NCBI GenBank assembly: GCA_028717405.1 | Contig: JAQUNY010000021.1 | Span: 1-15,685 of the forward strand | Reading direction: 5' to 3' | Source of the DNA: Eubacteriales bacterium | Lineage (GTDB): Bacteria > Bacillota > Clostridia > JAQUNY01 | Length of the DNA stretch: 15,685 nt | In this document: one piece after another, positions 1 to 7,038 of the stretch | How the letters are laid out: every line of letters starts with the position of its first letter | How positions within the stretch are numbered: the first letter of the stretch is position 1 | The notes under the pieces: model-generated | Told to the model about the DNA's origin: nothing | Databases searched by the model: none | What the model saw: only the letters and a program-made list of their open reading frames with translations | Translations under genes and position numbers: made by a program

Positions 1-300
1 TCAAGCATTTTCCGCATGACAATTATAACATAATCTGCTTCGGCTTTATACTGATTATGGCTCTAAACAGCCGCTTTTATTAAGTCGGATTGTACTGAAA
101 ATTGCCGGTTATTGCCGTCAGGGTCCGGTCCGCATTCGATATGGACAATCTGTCTTTTTTATGATAATTTAGATGCGTATTATGATTGAAACAATTTACA
201 TAGTGCAGTTGAAGTGTGAATTATAATCAGAGTTTTAGTGTGAATGAAAATCAGCTTTGTTTTTGGCGGAGGGATCAACTTTTTGCCGTGGGGTGTTAAT
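1..300. other. Left-edge non-coding stretch
   Basis: No convincing coding sequence is seen before 301. A TATAAT at 222-227 could be a -10 for the following gene, but the nearest -35-like TTTACA (195-200) is 21 bp away, which is too far. A near-perfect 18-bp direct repeat occurs at 213-230 and 237-254 (16 of 18 identical, 24-bp offset). The second copy contains an ATG at 244 that is in frame with the first gene. Confidence 0.5.
22..27 (-). promoter_or_regulatory. Possible leftward extended -10 promoter element
   Basis: Read on the minus strand, positions 27 to 22 give TATAAT preceded by TGT, an extended -10 (TGnTATAAT). No good -35 hexamer is visible 16-18 bp upstream, which an extended -10 can tolerate. 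It would transcribe out of the left edge of the window. The downstream gene is not visible, so this could be chance. Confidence 0.25.
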
Positions 301-1020
301 ATGAAAGGCTTTTTTGCTTTTATAGGGATTTTAGTCCTGATTGTGGCAGTTATCGCAGGAGGCCTGTATGCGGCGGTTTCCTTGCCAAAGAAAGTCGATG
401 TTACCTGGACAGAGCAGGATCTTGCCTCATATATGCAAAAGGCCAGGGCTGACATTGGTACTTCAGGATCTACAGGTGCAAGCATGGAAGATCTTCTGTT
501 TGGCAATTTCAAATCCACCGGCGCAGTAGCTGTCAACGAGGTAATTACTTCGCAGGAAGCCACAGCCATGGCAAATTCTGTAATGAGAGGTCAAAACCTC
601 ATTGAAGATCCCAGACTTGGCTTCAGGGCGGACGGGACGATGGAAGCTTCCGGATATATCGGAACCGGCGTTTCAGGACTGGCTGAGATATTCCCCGAAA
701 TCAAGCCCTATGAAGAATTCCTGAAATACGCTGAAGGCAAGCCGATATACTGGAGATATTCACTGACAAGAGTCAACAATAAGAAATTCGACGCGCATAC
801 TGAAGAGCTCCGCATTGGGCAGATACCCATCCCGCTGACACAGGCCGGGGCAGGTCTGGTGCAGGCGGGAACGGCGCTGAACAATATGATAGCGCGCATT
901 GATGGGTTTTCTTGTGAAGCGTTGACAATTGATGAAGATGGCTTCCACTTTAAGGGAACGATTCCCGACAAGCTGGAGTATATTGATAAAGATAATGTCT
1001 TAGGTAAGGCGGCCCCATGA
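301..1020 (+). CDS. Membrane-anchored extracytoplasmic protein of unknown function
   Basis: I do not recognise this family. With the start at ATG 301 the product has 239 residues. It opens with MKGFFAF and a strongly hydrophobic segment at about residues 4-24, with no lipobox cysteine, so it is probably a single N-terminal anchor with the rest outside the cell. The remaining ~210 residues are soluble-looking, with no catalytic motif I can name. The overall plan (one helix plus an extracytoplasmic domain with many short beta-prone stretches) loosely resembles YpmS/DUF2140-type proteins, but this is only an impression. Start choice is open: ATG 301 has GGGGTG 5-6 bp upstream; in-frame TTG 283 has a better GGAGGG (268-273) at 9-bp spacing; in-frame ATG 244 has no ribosome binding site and lies in a direct repeat. 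The 3' end overlaps the convergent ligase gene by 21 bp. Confidence 0.75.
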   Translation: MKGFFAFIGILVLIVAVIAGGLYAAVSLPKKVDVTWTEQDLASYMQKARADIGTSGSTGASMEDLLFGNFKSTGAVAVNEVITSQEATAMANSVMRGQNLIEDPRLGFRADGTMEASGYIGTGVSGLAEIFPEIKPYEEFLKYAEGKPIYWRYSLTRVNNKKFDAHTEELRIGQIPIPLTQAGAGLVQAGTALNNMIARIDGFSCEALTIDEDGFHFKGTIPDKLEYIDKDNVLGKAAP

Positions 1021-2838
1021 TACCTTGCCCAGGTGGTTAACCGGCAATTCGTCCCTGTATTCGATTTCAGAAGGTACAGCCCATGGAGAAAGATCCCGGC
1101 GGCAGATTGCATTTAATTCATTGTCTGCCTTTCTTTGGGTTATTCCGTGTCGGAGCACCACATAAGCTTTTATCTTCTGACCTTTGCGGCTTTCATCATG
1201 GGCAGCCACACAGGCTTTTTCTACATATCTGCAAGACATAAGGACCTTCTCTACATCACCTGCGAAAACAGTATATCCTGATACTTTTATAATCCGGCGG
1301 AGCCTGTGGCTGAAAAACAGGAAGCCTTCTTCATCAAGCCAGCCGGCATCGCCTGTCCTGAGCCATCCGCCGGCGCTTTTGAAAGCGTTGTGCCCGTGAG
1401 CCTCTTCAAGGTAACCTGACATCATTGAATTTGCAGATACACATATTTCGCCCGTTTCAAAAGGCTGAAGCTGATTGGGCTCACAGCCGGAGCCGCATGG
1501 GGACGAAATGCGGATTTTTATACCTGGCATTGCGCGACCGATGCTGCCCTCCGGACCGGAACCGTCACGTGGCATAACTGTGACAGGGCAGCATTCAGTT
1601 AGCCCGTATCCATTAAGTACATGTCCTGTGCCGCCATTTGAGCTTATAAGGTCGTTGAATTGACGCAGAGAGATTTCGTCTAACGTTTCACCGCCGCAAA
1701 AGCCGATCCGGAACCGGCTGAAGTTAAGCCTGCCACTTTCCGCGGCCTTCCTGATGCTCCTGCTTGCCAGCAGCGCTTCATATATCAACGGGACACCGGC
1801 CATATATGTCGGCTTTCGTTTAATAATCAACCGGGCGGTGCTTTCAAGGCCAAAACGGGGAATAAGTATCGAGAGGGAACCTGTTATAAGCGCGAGGTGG
1901 AGGGCGACAACAAATCCGAAAATGTGGAACACAGGCAAAACAGTGAGCATTGATGTTCCTGCTTCAACGGGAGGCTCGGTTTCGAGGCACTGAACGGCTG
2001 ACAGGTTTAATGTATATGATGAATGCCTGACTGGTTTCGGTATCCCGGAAGTGCCGCCGCTGAAGAATATCAGGGCATCGGCACCGGCATCAGTTGCCGG
2101 AGTAATATCGGCACCGGCATCCTTGTTTTTGTATTCAGATAAAAAATCGCTATGCGAAATGATTTGAGGCCTGGTAAATTTCATCTGGCGCAAGCGTGTT
2201 TTCAAATGCTTTATATATACTGAAGTTCTTACAGAACGGGAGGCGGTTGCCGCAATATAGGCGGCGGCTTTGAGCCGGTTCATTTCCGGTGCAGGGCTTG
2301 CATAAATAATGAAATCAAGTTTTTCAACAGCGGGGAAATTAATTTTTCTCAGAAAAAGGTCAAAAATCAGCAAACCCTTGCATCCGGTGGCTGACAGCTG
2401 CTCTGAAAGCTCAGCCGGAGAGGCAAGAGGGTTTTGCATCACGGCTGCGGCTCCGATCCGGTTAAGAGCAAAGACAGCTTCAACAAGGAACGGACAATTT
2501 GGAAGGCATAACGCTACCCGATCTCCTGCGGCAATCCCCAGCCCGGTTAAGGAATCGGATATTGAGTCAGTATTTTTGATCAATTCCCTGTATGTGGTCA
2601 GGCGGCCTGTAAATTCAAGGGCGTTCCTCTCCGGAAAAAGCACTGAAATGTGACTGATTGCCCCGTATAGTGTCATTTCAGGATCAATTGAATATTCTGC
2701 AAGTCTATTGCAATCTTTACTGCAATCTTTACTGCAATCTTTACTGCGATCTTTAATGCATTCAGAGTATCCTGTGTATTCAGCGCCGGCTTTTTTACCG
2801 GCAGCTCTCATGTCATGAAATGCTGACTCAGTTTTCAT
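1000..2838 (-). CDS. AMP-forming acyl-CoA synthetase / class I adenylate-forming ligase
   Basis: This is a 612-residue member of the ANL superfamily, which activates a carboxylic acid as an acyl-adenylate and normally transfers it to CoA or a carrier thiol. Motifs in order: phosphate-binding loop FFSGGTSGIPKP (about 258-269), FCGGE (380-384), the adenine-binding motif YGLTE (411-415), TGD (495-497), the hinge region around RLRRIIKVSGY (512-522), and the C-terminal PVNHLGKV with the likely catalytic lysine at 605. It is full length for the family. Before the first conserved region is an odd N-terminal tail of about 50 residues with DRSKDCSKDCSKDC, encoded by a 12-bp tandem repeat. The start ATG overlaps the stop of the upstream acyltransferase-like gene (ATGA), and no strong ribosome binding site is visible, so translation is probably coupled. 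The acyl substrate cannot be read from the sequence; a medium or long fatty acid or an aryl acid are both possible. Confidence 0.9.
   Translation of the reverse strand: MKTESAFHDMRAAGKKAGAEYTGYSECIKDRSKDCSKDCSKDCNRLAEYSIDPEMTLYGAISHISVLFPERNALEFTGRLTTYRELIKNTDSISDSLTGLGIAAGDRVALCLPNCPFLVEAVFALNRIGAAAVMQNPLASPAELSEQLSATGCKGLLIFDLFLRKINFPAVEKLDFIIYASPAPEMNRLKAAAYIAATASRSVRTSVYIKHLKTRLRQMKFTRPQIISHSDFLSEYKNKDAGADITPATDAGADALIFFSGGTSGIPKPVRHSSYTLNLSAVQCLETEPPVEAGTSMLTVLPVFHIFGFVVALHLALITGSLSILIPRFGLESTARLIIKRKPTYMAGVPLIYEALLASRSIRKAAESGRLNFSRFRIGFCGGETLDEISLRQFNDLISSNGGTGHVLNGYGLTECCPVTVMPRDGSGPEGSIGRAMPGIKIRISSPCGSGCEPNQLQPFETGEICVSANSMMSGYLEEAHGHNAFKSAGGWLRTGDAGWLDEEGFLFFSHRLRRIIKVSGYTVFAGDVEKVLMSCRYVEKACVAAHDESRKGQKIKAYVVLRHGITQRKADNELNAICRRDLSPWAVPSEIEYRDELPVNHLGKVSWGRLT
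2709..2756 (-). repeat. Four tandem 12-bp units inside the ligase gene (SKDC repeat)
   Basis: On the plus strand the unit TGCAATCTTTAC occurs three times exactly (2709-2720, 2721-2732, 2733-2744). A fourth copy with two changes is at 2745-2756. The 12-bp period preserves frame and encodes repeated Ser-Lys-Asp-Cys (first unit Arg instead of Cys context) in the N-terminal tail of the ligase. The length is of the kind that changes by replication slippage. Confidence 0.95.
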
Positions 2839-3662
2839 TTCATTATTTCGGCCGGTGGAGACATAAGCGCACCGGGATTTTCTATATTTTCCCTGAAGTA
2901 ATTCAATGCGTCGGCTAATTCCTTCCCGTCACAGATCCTTTCGTCAACAGTAAAACCGAAGGTTATCGCAGGTATTGCCCTGACACTGCCGTCATCCATC
3001 GCAAAAGGCTTATTCTCTATAGCCCCTATTGTGAGAAAAACCGATGCGCTGCCCCAATCATATAAGTGATGATATGGAGCACTTATGCCATAAGTGCCAA
3101 GATTGGAAACAACAGCTGATGCATAAAGGACATCTTCGTCAACATATTTTTGCGGGAACAGTCCTTTGTCAGCCATCACAGGATACATGCGCAGAATGAA
3201 CGATGTCAGGAAGACAGGCAGTTTCATGAGTGTGTTCATCGAATTGTCAAGACTGTCATGGGGCTCTTTACGCGCGGTTTCCACTATTGTGTTGACCTGG
3301 TCTCTTACTTCGGGGAAGGTCGCGCCCGGGTCCAGCCTGATTTTTCTGAATATCGTCGTTTCATTGTGACTGACGGCAAAGGATATTGAGTATTCCTTTC
3401 TGCGATATATTTTGTGGCCGTATATGAACCTGTTGAGATGGGGATATCGGGAAGCCGTCCTTATAAGGGCAGCGATAACGATTTGAAAAACCGTGCACCT
3501 TTCGCCACCTGCTTTTTTCCCGTTTATGAAGTCATTAAGCCCGCGCGCATCGGCTGTAAGCTGTATCCAGCATGCCGAGGATGTTCTCTTTGGCATAAGA
3601 AAGGTATAAAATTTTTTAGAGCTGTCTACATTTTTTATAAGTTCGGCGTCTTTCCTTGGCAT
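2835..3662 (-). CDS. Lipoyl-free E2-like (CAT-fold) acyltransferase
   Basis: A 275-residue protein resembling the catalytic domain of 2-oxoacid dehydrogenase E2 and chloramphenicol acetyltransferase, which transfer acyl groups to or from CoA. It has no lipoyl domain or peripheral subunit-binding domain, so it is unlikely to be a true E2 core. Supporting stretches are FQIVIAALIRTASRYPHLNRF (about 59-79), the SNLGTYGI region (186-193), and FTVDERICDG (237-246), which corresponds to the E2 motif DHRxxDG. Glutamate 241 sits where the general-base histidine is expected. From memory, related clostridial proteins carry the same DERIxDG variant, so this is probably a family trait, not a local mutation. 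The start is well supported by AGGAG 9 bp upstream of ATG 3662. It is the first gene of an operon with the acyl ligase, suggesting that the ligase supplies an acyl-CoA that this protein uses. The acceptor is unknown. Confidence 0.8.
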   Translation of the reverse strand: MPRKDAELIKNVDSSKKFYTFLMPKRTSSACWIQLTADARGLNDFINGKKAGGERCTVFQIVIAALIRTASRYPHLNRFIYGHKIYRRKEYSISFAVSHNETTIFRKIRLDPGATFPEVRDQVNTIVETARKEPHDSLDNSMNTLMKLPVFLTSFILRMYPVMADKGLFPQKYVDEDVLYASAVVSNLGTYGISAPYHHLYDWGSASVFLTIGAIENKPFAMDDGSVRAIPAITFGFTVDERICDGKELADALNYFRENIENPGALMSPPAEIMK

Positions 3663-3767
3663 TTTTCACTTCTCCTGTTATATTTGCTGCAGCAGTCCCG
3701 GACTGTGTTTTTTTTAAACCAGGCAGCTGTTCCGGGGAGAATGCCTGCCGCAATATTTCAGACACAG

Positions 3768-3797
3768 TATATACCTGGGAAACGGTACATACTTCAA
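3768..3797 (-). promoter_or_regulatory. Candidate promoter for the acyltransferase-ligase operon
   Basis: On the minus strand TTGAAG (3797-3792) is followed after 18 bp by TATATA (3773-3768). This is a plausible sigma-A promoter about 105 bp upstream of the start codon. It lies at one arm of a nested inverted repeat (3771-3876), which may be an operator. By-eye match only. Confidence 0.3.
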
Positions 3798-3876
3798 ATA
3801 CGAAACATACTTAAGAATACACAATACTTGCAGTCTGCTTATAAACATAATACCATGAGTATTGTGAGACAGGTAT
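3771..3876. repeat. Nested inverted repeats in the divergent control region
   Basis: An inner pair, CACAATACT (3820-3828) and AGTATTGTG (3858-3866), is a perfect 9-bp inverted repeat with a 29-bp spacer. An outer pair, ATACCTG (3771-3777) and CAGGTAT (3870-3876), is a perfect 7-bp inverted repeat around it. ATAC also recurs several times in 3771-3827 at roughly 9-bp steps. The position between two divergent units suggests regulator binding, but no regulator is identified. Confidence 0.5.
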
Positions 3877-3882
3877 TAAAAA

Positions 3883-3917
3883 ATGTTGTTTTTATAAATG
3901 CTGTTTTTATAAATGCT
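3883..3917 (+). repeat. 15-bp tandem repeat overlapping a candidate promoter
   Basis: GTTTTTATAAATGCT is repeated exactly at 3888-3902 and 3903-3917, and partial flanks extend the periodicity to about 3883. Each unit carries a TATAAA. TTGTTT (3886-3891) with a 16-bp spacer to TATAAA (3908-3913) could be a promoter for the phosphoglycerol transferase gene. A transcript from there would start near 3920, which argues against the ATG at 3913 being used. Confidence 0.45.
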
Positions 3918-3933
3918 ATTTTATATAAGAGCT

Positions 3934-5916
3934 ATGAAAATATTTAAAGCTATTATGTCGGCTAAATCCGTCATAGAAAGAAAAAACAGGTTCCTTACAG
4001 CCGCTTCAGCCCTTCTGCTTCCGGCCTGCATCCTTATAATGACCGAGGCCATACACAGGGGCAGCTTATATGGAGCCTTTTGCTGGATGTGCGGCGAACC
4101 TTTGTGGGCGGTTTCGTCATACATTTTTTTAATGGCTGCGTATATTCTTTCCCTTGGGGTCACGAACAACCTGTTTGCAGCTTTTCTTATATTTTCACTT
4201 CCACCTTTTATATGTGTGGTTGTGAGCCGGAGCAAGATGGCAATCAGGGAAATACCCTTTATGCCATGGAATATGGTTATGCTCAGGGAGCTTTTTGTTG
4301 CCATATCAGAATCGGGGATACTGGCGGCGGTATTTATTGCCGCAGCTATACCTGCGATCCTTATAATTGTATTTCTGTTTTTCATCGCAGGGAAAAGCGG
4401 AAGCGGTTACAGCGTAAGGCAAAGGGCAGCTGCCTCGACGGCTGCGGCGCTTGTATTGACTGCCGGTGCGGTGTCACTTCATATTTCAGGGCATAATTCT
4501 GAACCTTCGGGGATTTACACGATGGACGCGCTGGAGCGATATCACAAATGCGGCTTTACAGGGGCATTTATGTCATATGCGTTTTCGCCTCAGATGACTG
4601 AACCTGAAGGTTATTCGGACGACATAGCAGCAGACATCCTGACTGCGGCACAGAACAGTCAGACTGATGAACCGGAAGGCAGCCAAATTGACGAATCATA
4701 TCGCAGTCATTTTGAGGAACCGAAAATCGGATGCATTGATATGTATCCTGACATAATTATGGTCCTCGGAGAAGCTTTTTGGGATCCCCTTTTGTTAACG
4801 GATTTTGACTTCCATGATGATCCTGTGCCAAACCTGCGCCGCCTCATGAAGGAATCTCTTTATGGAGAACTGATCGTAAATTCTCTCGGAGCGAATACCA
4901 CGAATGTTGAATTCGAAGTTTTAAGCGGCTTCAGCACGTCTTTCCTGCAGCCTGACCTTGGTATTTACTATGATGTGTTAAACAGAAGAACTCCCGGGGT
5001 TACTGCAATGCCGTTGAGACTGGCCGGATTTGGCTATTACGCAGAGGCCATACATCCGTATCACAGGTTTTACCTCAACAGGGACAGGGCATTCAAAAAG
5101 ATGGGATTTCAAACCTTTGTCACGGATGGATTTGCTGTTCCCGAGGGATATAAGGGGAAATACATACCTGATTCGGCGGTATATGAAAAAATCCTGGAGC
5201 TGCATGAAGCACATATTTTCAAGGCTCCGGACAAACCCTATTTTTCCTTCTCGATCACCATGCAGAATCATTTCGATTACAAGCTGAGCAATTATGGAGG
5301 CGATGAAGACAGGTCCGCAGGCAATTCATACACAGAAAAGGCAGCTTTGCTTTCGGAAGAAGAGGAAGATATCCTGCAGGGCTATTTGAAGGGGGTTGGC
5401 GACACGGATAAGCTCCTGGGTGATCTTGCCGCGAAATATTCAGACTCATCGCGCAAGGTCATTATCATCTTCTTCGGAGACCATATCCCGGCTCTCGGAA
5501 AAGGCTTTTCGCTTTTATGGAAGGGAGGGCTGATCGATGATCCATATCCCCTTACAGACAATTCGCAGGAAGACATATTAAAGCTTCATAAGACCCCCTT
5601 TATTATATGGGATAATTTCACCGACAGGAATGGGTCTCTTGGGATGGTCAGTGCTCCGTATCTCCAGCACATCCTGTTCAGGGAATATGGACTGCCTCTT
5701 GATTCTTTCCAGGCACTTATGCTGGAAGCTGCAGATAAGGTTCCGTTTTTGGGACTTGCAGGCTGGAAAGGGAAATTCGAATCGGATTTTATGAGCAGGA
5801 TATCTGATGCCACCGGAAGGGAAGCAGGAGGCGGAACGCCGGATGAGAGCAATGACCTGAATATAATGGACAAAGTAAGGATGGCTCAATATTTTCTTCT
5901 GTATCGGGGCAAATAA
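3934..5916 (+). CDS. LtaS-like phosphoglycerol transferase (sulfatase-fold membrane enzyme)
   Basis: With the start at ATG 3934 this is a 660-residue membrane enzyme of the lipoteichoic acid synthase type, which polymerises or adds glycerol phosphate from phosphatidylglycerol on the outer face of the membrane. The first ~200 residues hold about five hydrophobic segments, as in LtaS. A charged linker (about 225-262) follows, then the sulfatase-fold domain. Predicted catalytic residues by analogy with LtaS are Glu280 in MVLGEAF (metal), Thr322 in GANTTNVEF (nucleophile), and Asp516-His517 in FFGDHIP (metal). HPYHRFYLNRDRAF matches the LtaS substrate-binding stretch that reads HGNHxxFWNRD, and QNHFDY is also conserved. 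ATG 3934 has AAGAG close upstream; ATG 3955 and ATG 3913 are alternatives with weaker support. Whether it makes lipoteichoic acid or another glycerol-phosphate-decorated envelope polymer cannot be told. Confidence 0.88.
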   Translation: MKIFKAIMSAKSVIERKNRFLTAASALLLPACILIMTEAIHRGSLYGAFCWMCGEPLWAVSSYIFLMAAYILSLGVTNNLFAAFLIFSLPPFICVVVSRSKMAIREIPFMPWNMVMLRELFVAISESGILAAVFIAAAIPAILIIVFLFFIAGKSGSGYSVRQRAAASTAAALVLTAGAVSLHISGHNSEPSGIYTMDALERYHKCGFTGAFMSYAFSPQMTEPEGYSDDIAADILTAAQNSQTDEPEGSQIDESYRSHFEEPKIGCIDMYPDIIMVLGEAFWDPLLLTDFDFHDDPVPNLRRLMKESLYGELIVNSLGANTTNVEFEVLSGFSTSFLQPDLGIYYDVLNRRTPGVTAMPLRLAGFGYYAEAIHPYHRFYLNRDRAFKKMGFQTFVTDGFAVPEGYKGKYIPDSAVYEKILELHEAHIFKAPDKPYFSFSITMQNHFDYKLSNYGGDEDRSAGNSYTEKAALLSEEEEDILQGYLKGVGDTDKLLGDLAAKYSDSSRKVIIIFFGDHIPALGKGFSLLWKGGLIDDPYPLTDNSQEDILKLHKTPFIIWDNFTDRNGSLGMVSAPYLQHILFREYGLPLDSFQALMLEAADKVPFLGLAGWKGKFESDFMSRISDATGREAGGGTPDESNDLNIMDKVRMAQYFLLYRGK

Positions 5917-5970
5917 CAATTTAGTCAGCAAAATGACAAATCTGTATCAGGACTGCAGGCAATATGGGTA

Positions 5971-5976
5971 TATAAT
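5971..5976 (+). promoter_or_regulatory. Possible -10 element of the response regulator gene
   Basis: A perfect TATAAT lies 43 bp upstream of the chosen start of the regulator gene, with no recognisable -35 hexamer 16-18 bp further up. If used, transcription would begin near 5983, downstream of the in-frame ATG at 5977. That supports ATG 6019 as the real start. Confidence 0.35.
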
Positions 5977-6018
5977 ATGCAGGACAGCTGCCTGGATAAA
6001 ATGACCGGAGGTGAAAAT

Positions 6019-6996
6019 ATGGCGATAAATAATGAAAGGACAAACATAACGGGCGCGGCTGATAAGGCGGCGCTGCCAGTATCGGCCCCGGCCCCGGCCC
6101 TGGCGCAGGCTCCGGTGCAGGCGCAGGCGCAAGCCTCAGCCTCAGCCCCGGCCCCGGCGCAAGCTCCGGAGCAGGTGCAGGCCTCAGCCTCAGCCCCGGC
6201 CCCGGCGCAGGTATCAGCGTCAGCGGTTGAGGAAACGAGGATATTGCTGGCTGATGACGATAAGCGCATCAGAGAAATGCTGGGGGACTATTTCAGCCCG
6301 GAAGGCTTTATACTGGATGAGGCTGCAAACGGCAGAGAAGCGCTGAAGCTTTTTGCCGAAAGAAATTATTCCCTGGTGATCCTTGACGTTATGATGCCTG
6401 AAGTCGATGGATGGACGGTGTGCAGAGAAATAAGAAGGTCGTCCCGGGTCCCTGTGATCATGCTGACGGCAAGAGGAGAAGAATATGACAAGCTTTTTGG
6501 CTTTGATCTCGGAGCTGATGACTATATCGTAAAACCCTTCAGCCCCAAAGAACTCCTGGCAAGAAGCAAGGCAATCATCAGAAGAAGTGCCGAAGCTGCC
6601 TTACCCGGAACATCTGACGCAGACCGGCGGGAAAGCGCAGGAACATCAGGCACTGGTGTTAGGGAAGAGAATGATGAACAAGAGCCTGCCGGTTTTGAGG
6701 GGATCAGTTTTGAAGGGCTCAGGATTGAATTTGATTCCAGGAATGTTCTTGTGGATGGTGAACTGGTCAGCCTCACACCGAAGGAATATGAGCTGCTCAG
6801 CTTTTTCGCCAAAAACCGCAACCGCGTATTTTCGAGAGAACAACTGCTTAATTTAGTGTGGGGATACGAATTTGGCGGTGACGACAGGACTGTAGACACT
6901 CATATCAAAATGCTTCGAGAAAGTATAGGCTCTTACAGAAAATTTATTGTCACGGTTTGGGGGACAGGTTATAAGTTTGAACCCGGCGACAGAAGA
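6019..6996 (+). CDS. OmpR/PhoB-family response regulator with repetitive N-terminal extension
   Basis: A 326-residue two-component regulator. The start ATG 6019 is fixed by GGAGGTG (6008-6014). Residues about 15-70 form an Ala/Pro/Gln/Ser-rich, low-complexity tail of ~16-residue repeats (ASASAPAPAQAPEQVQ type) that ordinary OmpR-family regulators lack. The receiver domain (about 74-190) has the acidic pocket DDD at 79-81, the phospho-accepting Asp123 in VILDVMMP, Thr150 in MLTAR and Lys172 in VKPFSP. A linker of about 38 residues, longer than usual, leads to the winged-helix DNA-binding domain (about 229-322), with LTPKEYELL, SREQLLNLVWG, RTVDTHIKMLR and WGTGYKF. It lies 39 bp upstream of the histidine kinase gene, its likely partner. 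The six 11-bp repeats after the kinase gene are the obvious candidate target. The stop codon occupies 6997-6999. Confidence 0.93.
6133..6209 (+). repeat. 48-bp-period GC-rich repeats encoding the regulator's N-terminal tail
   Basis: An identical 29-bp block starting GCCTCAGCCTCAGCCCC occurs at 6133-6161 and again at 6181-6209, a 48-bp (16-codon) period. A more diverged copy lies just before, at about 6084-6132. The block is much richer in G and C than the rest of the gene and keeps the reading frame, giving the Ala-Pro-Gln-Ser repeats. Confidence 0.9.
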
Positions 6997-7038
6997 TAAT
7001 CGGATTATTCCGGCTGATAAGCAGAGAGGAAATCCCTG

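Noticed and set aside
1..45. C-terminal end of a leftward gene
   Set aside because: The minus-strand frame that looks protein-like meets a stop codon within about 60 bp upstream and has no supported start inside the window.
2709..2756. CRISPR-like array
   Set aside because: Units are 12 bp, contiguous, in frame with a gene and without spacers; this is a coding tandem repeat.
3414..3947. 177-residue open frame on + across the start of the acyltransferase gene and the control region
   Set aside because: It is antisense to a well-supported gene, its last part is the 15-bp repeat read in another frame, and it has no ribosome binding site or recognisable domain.
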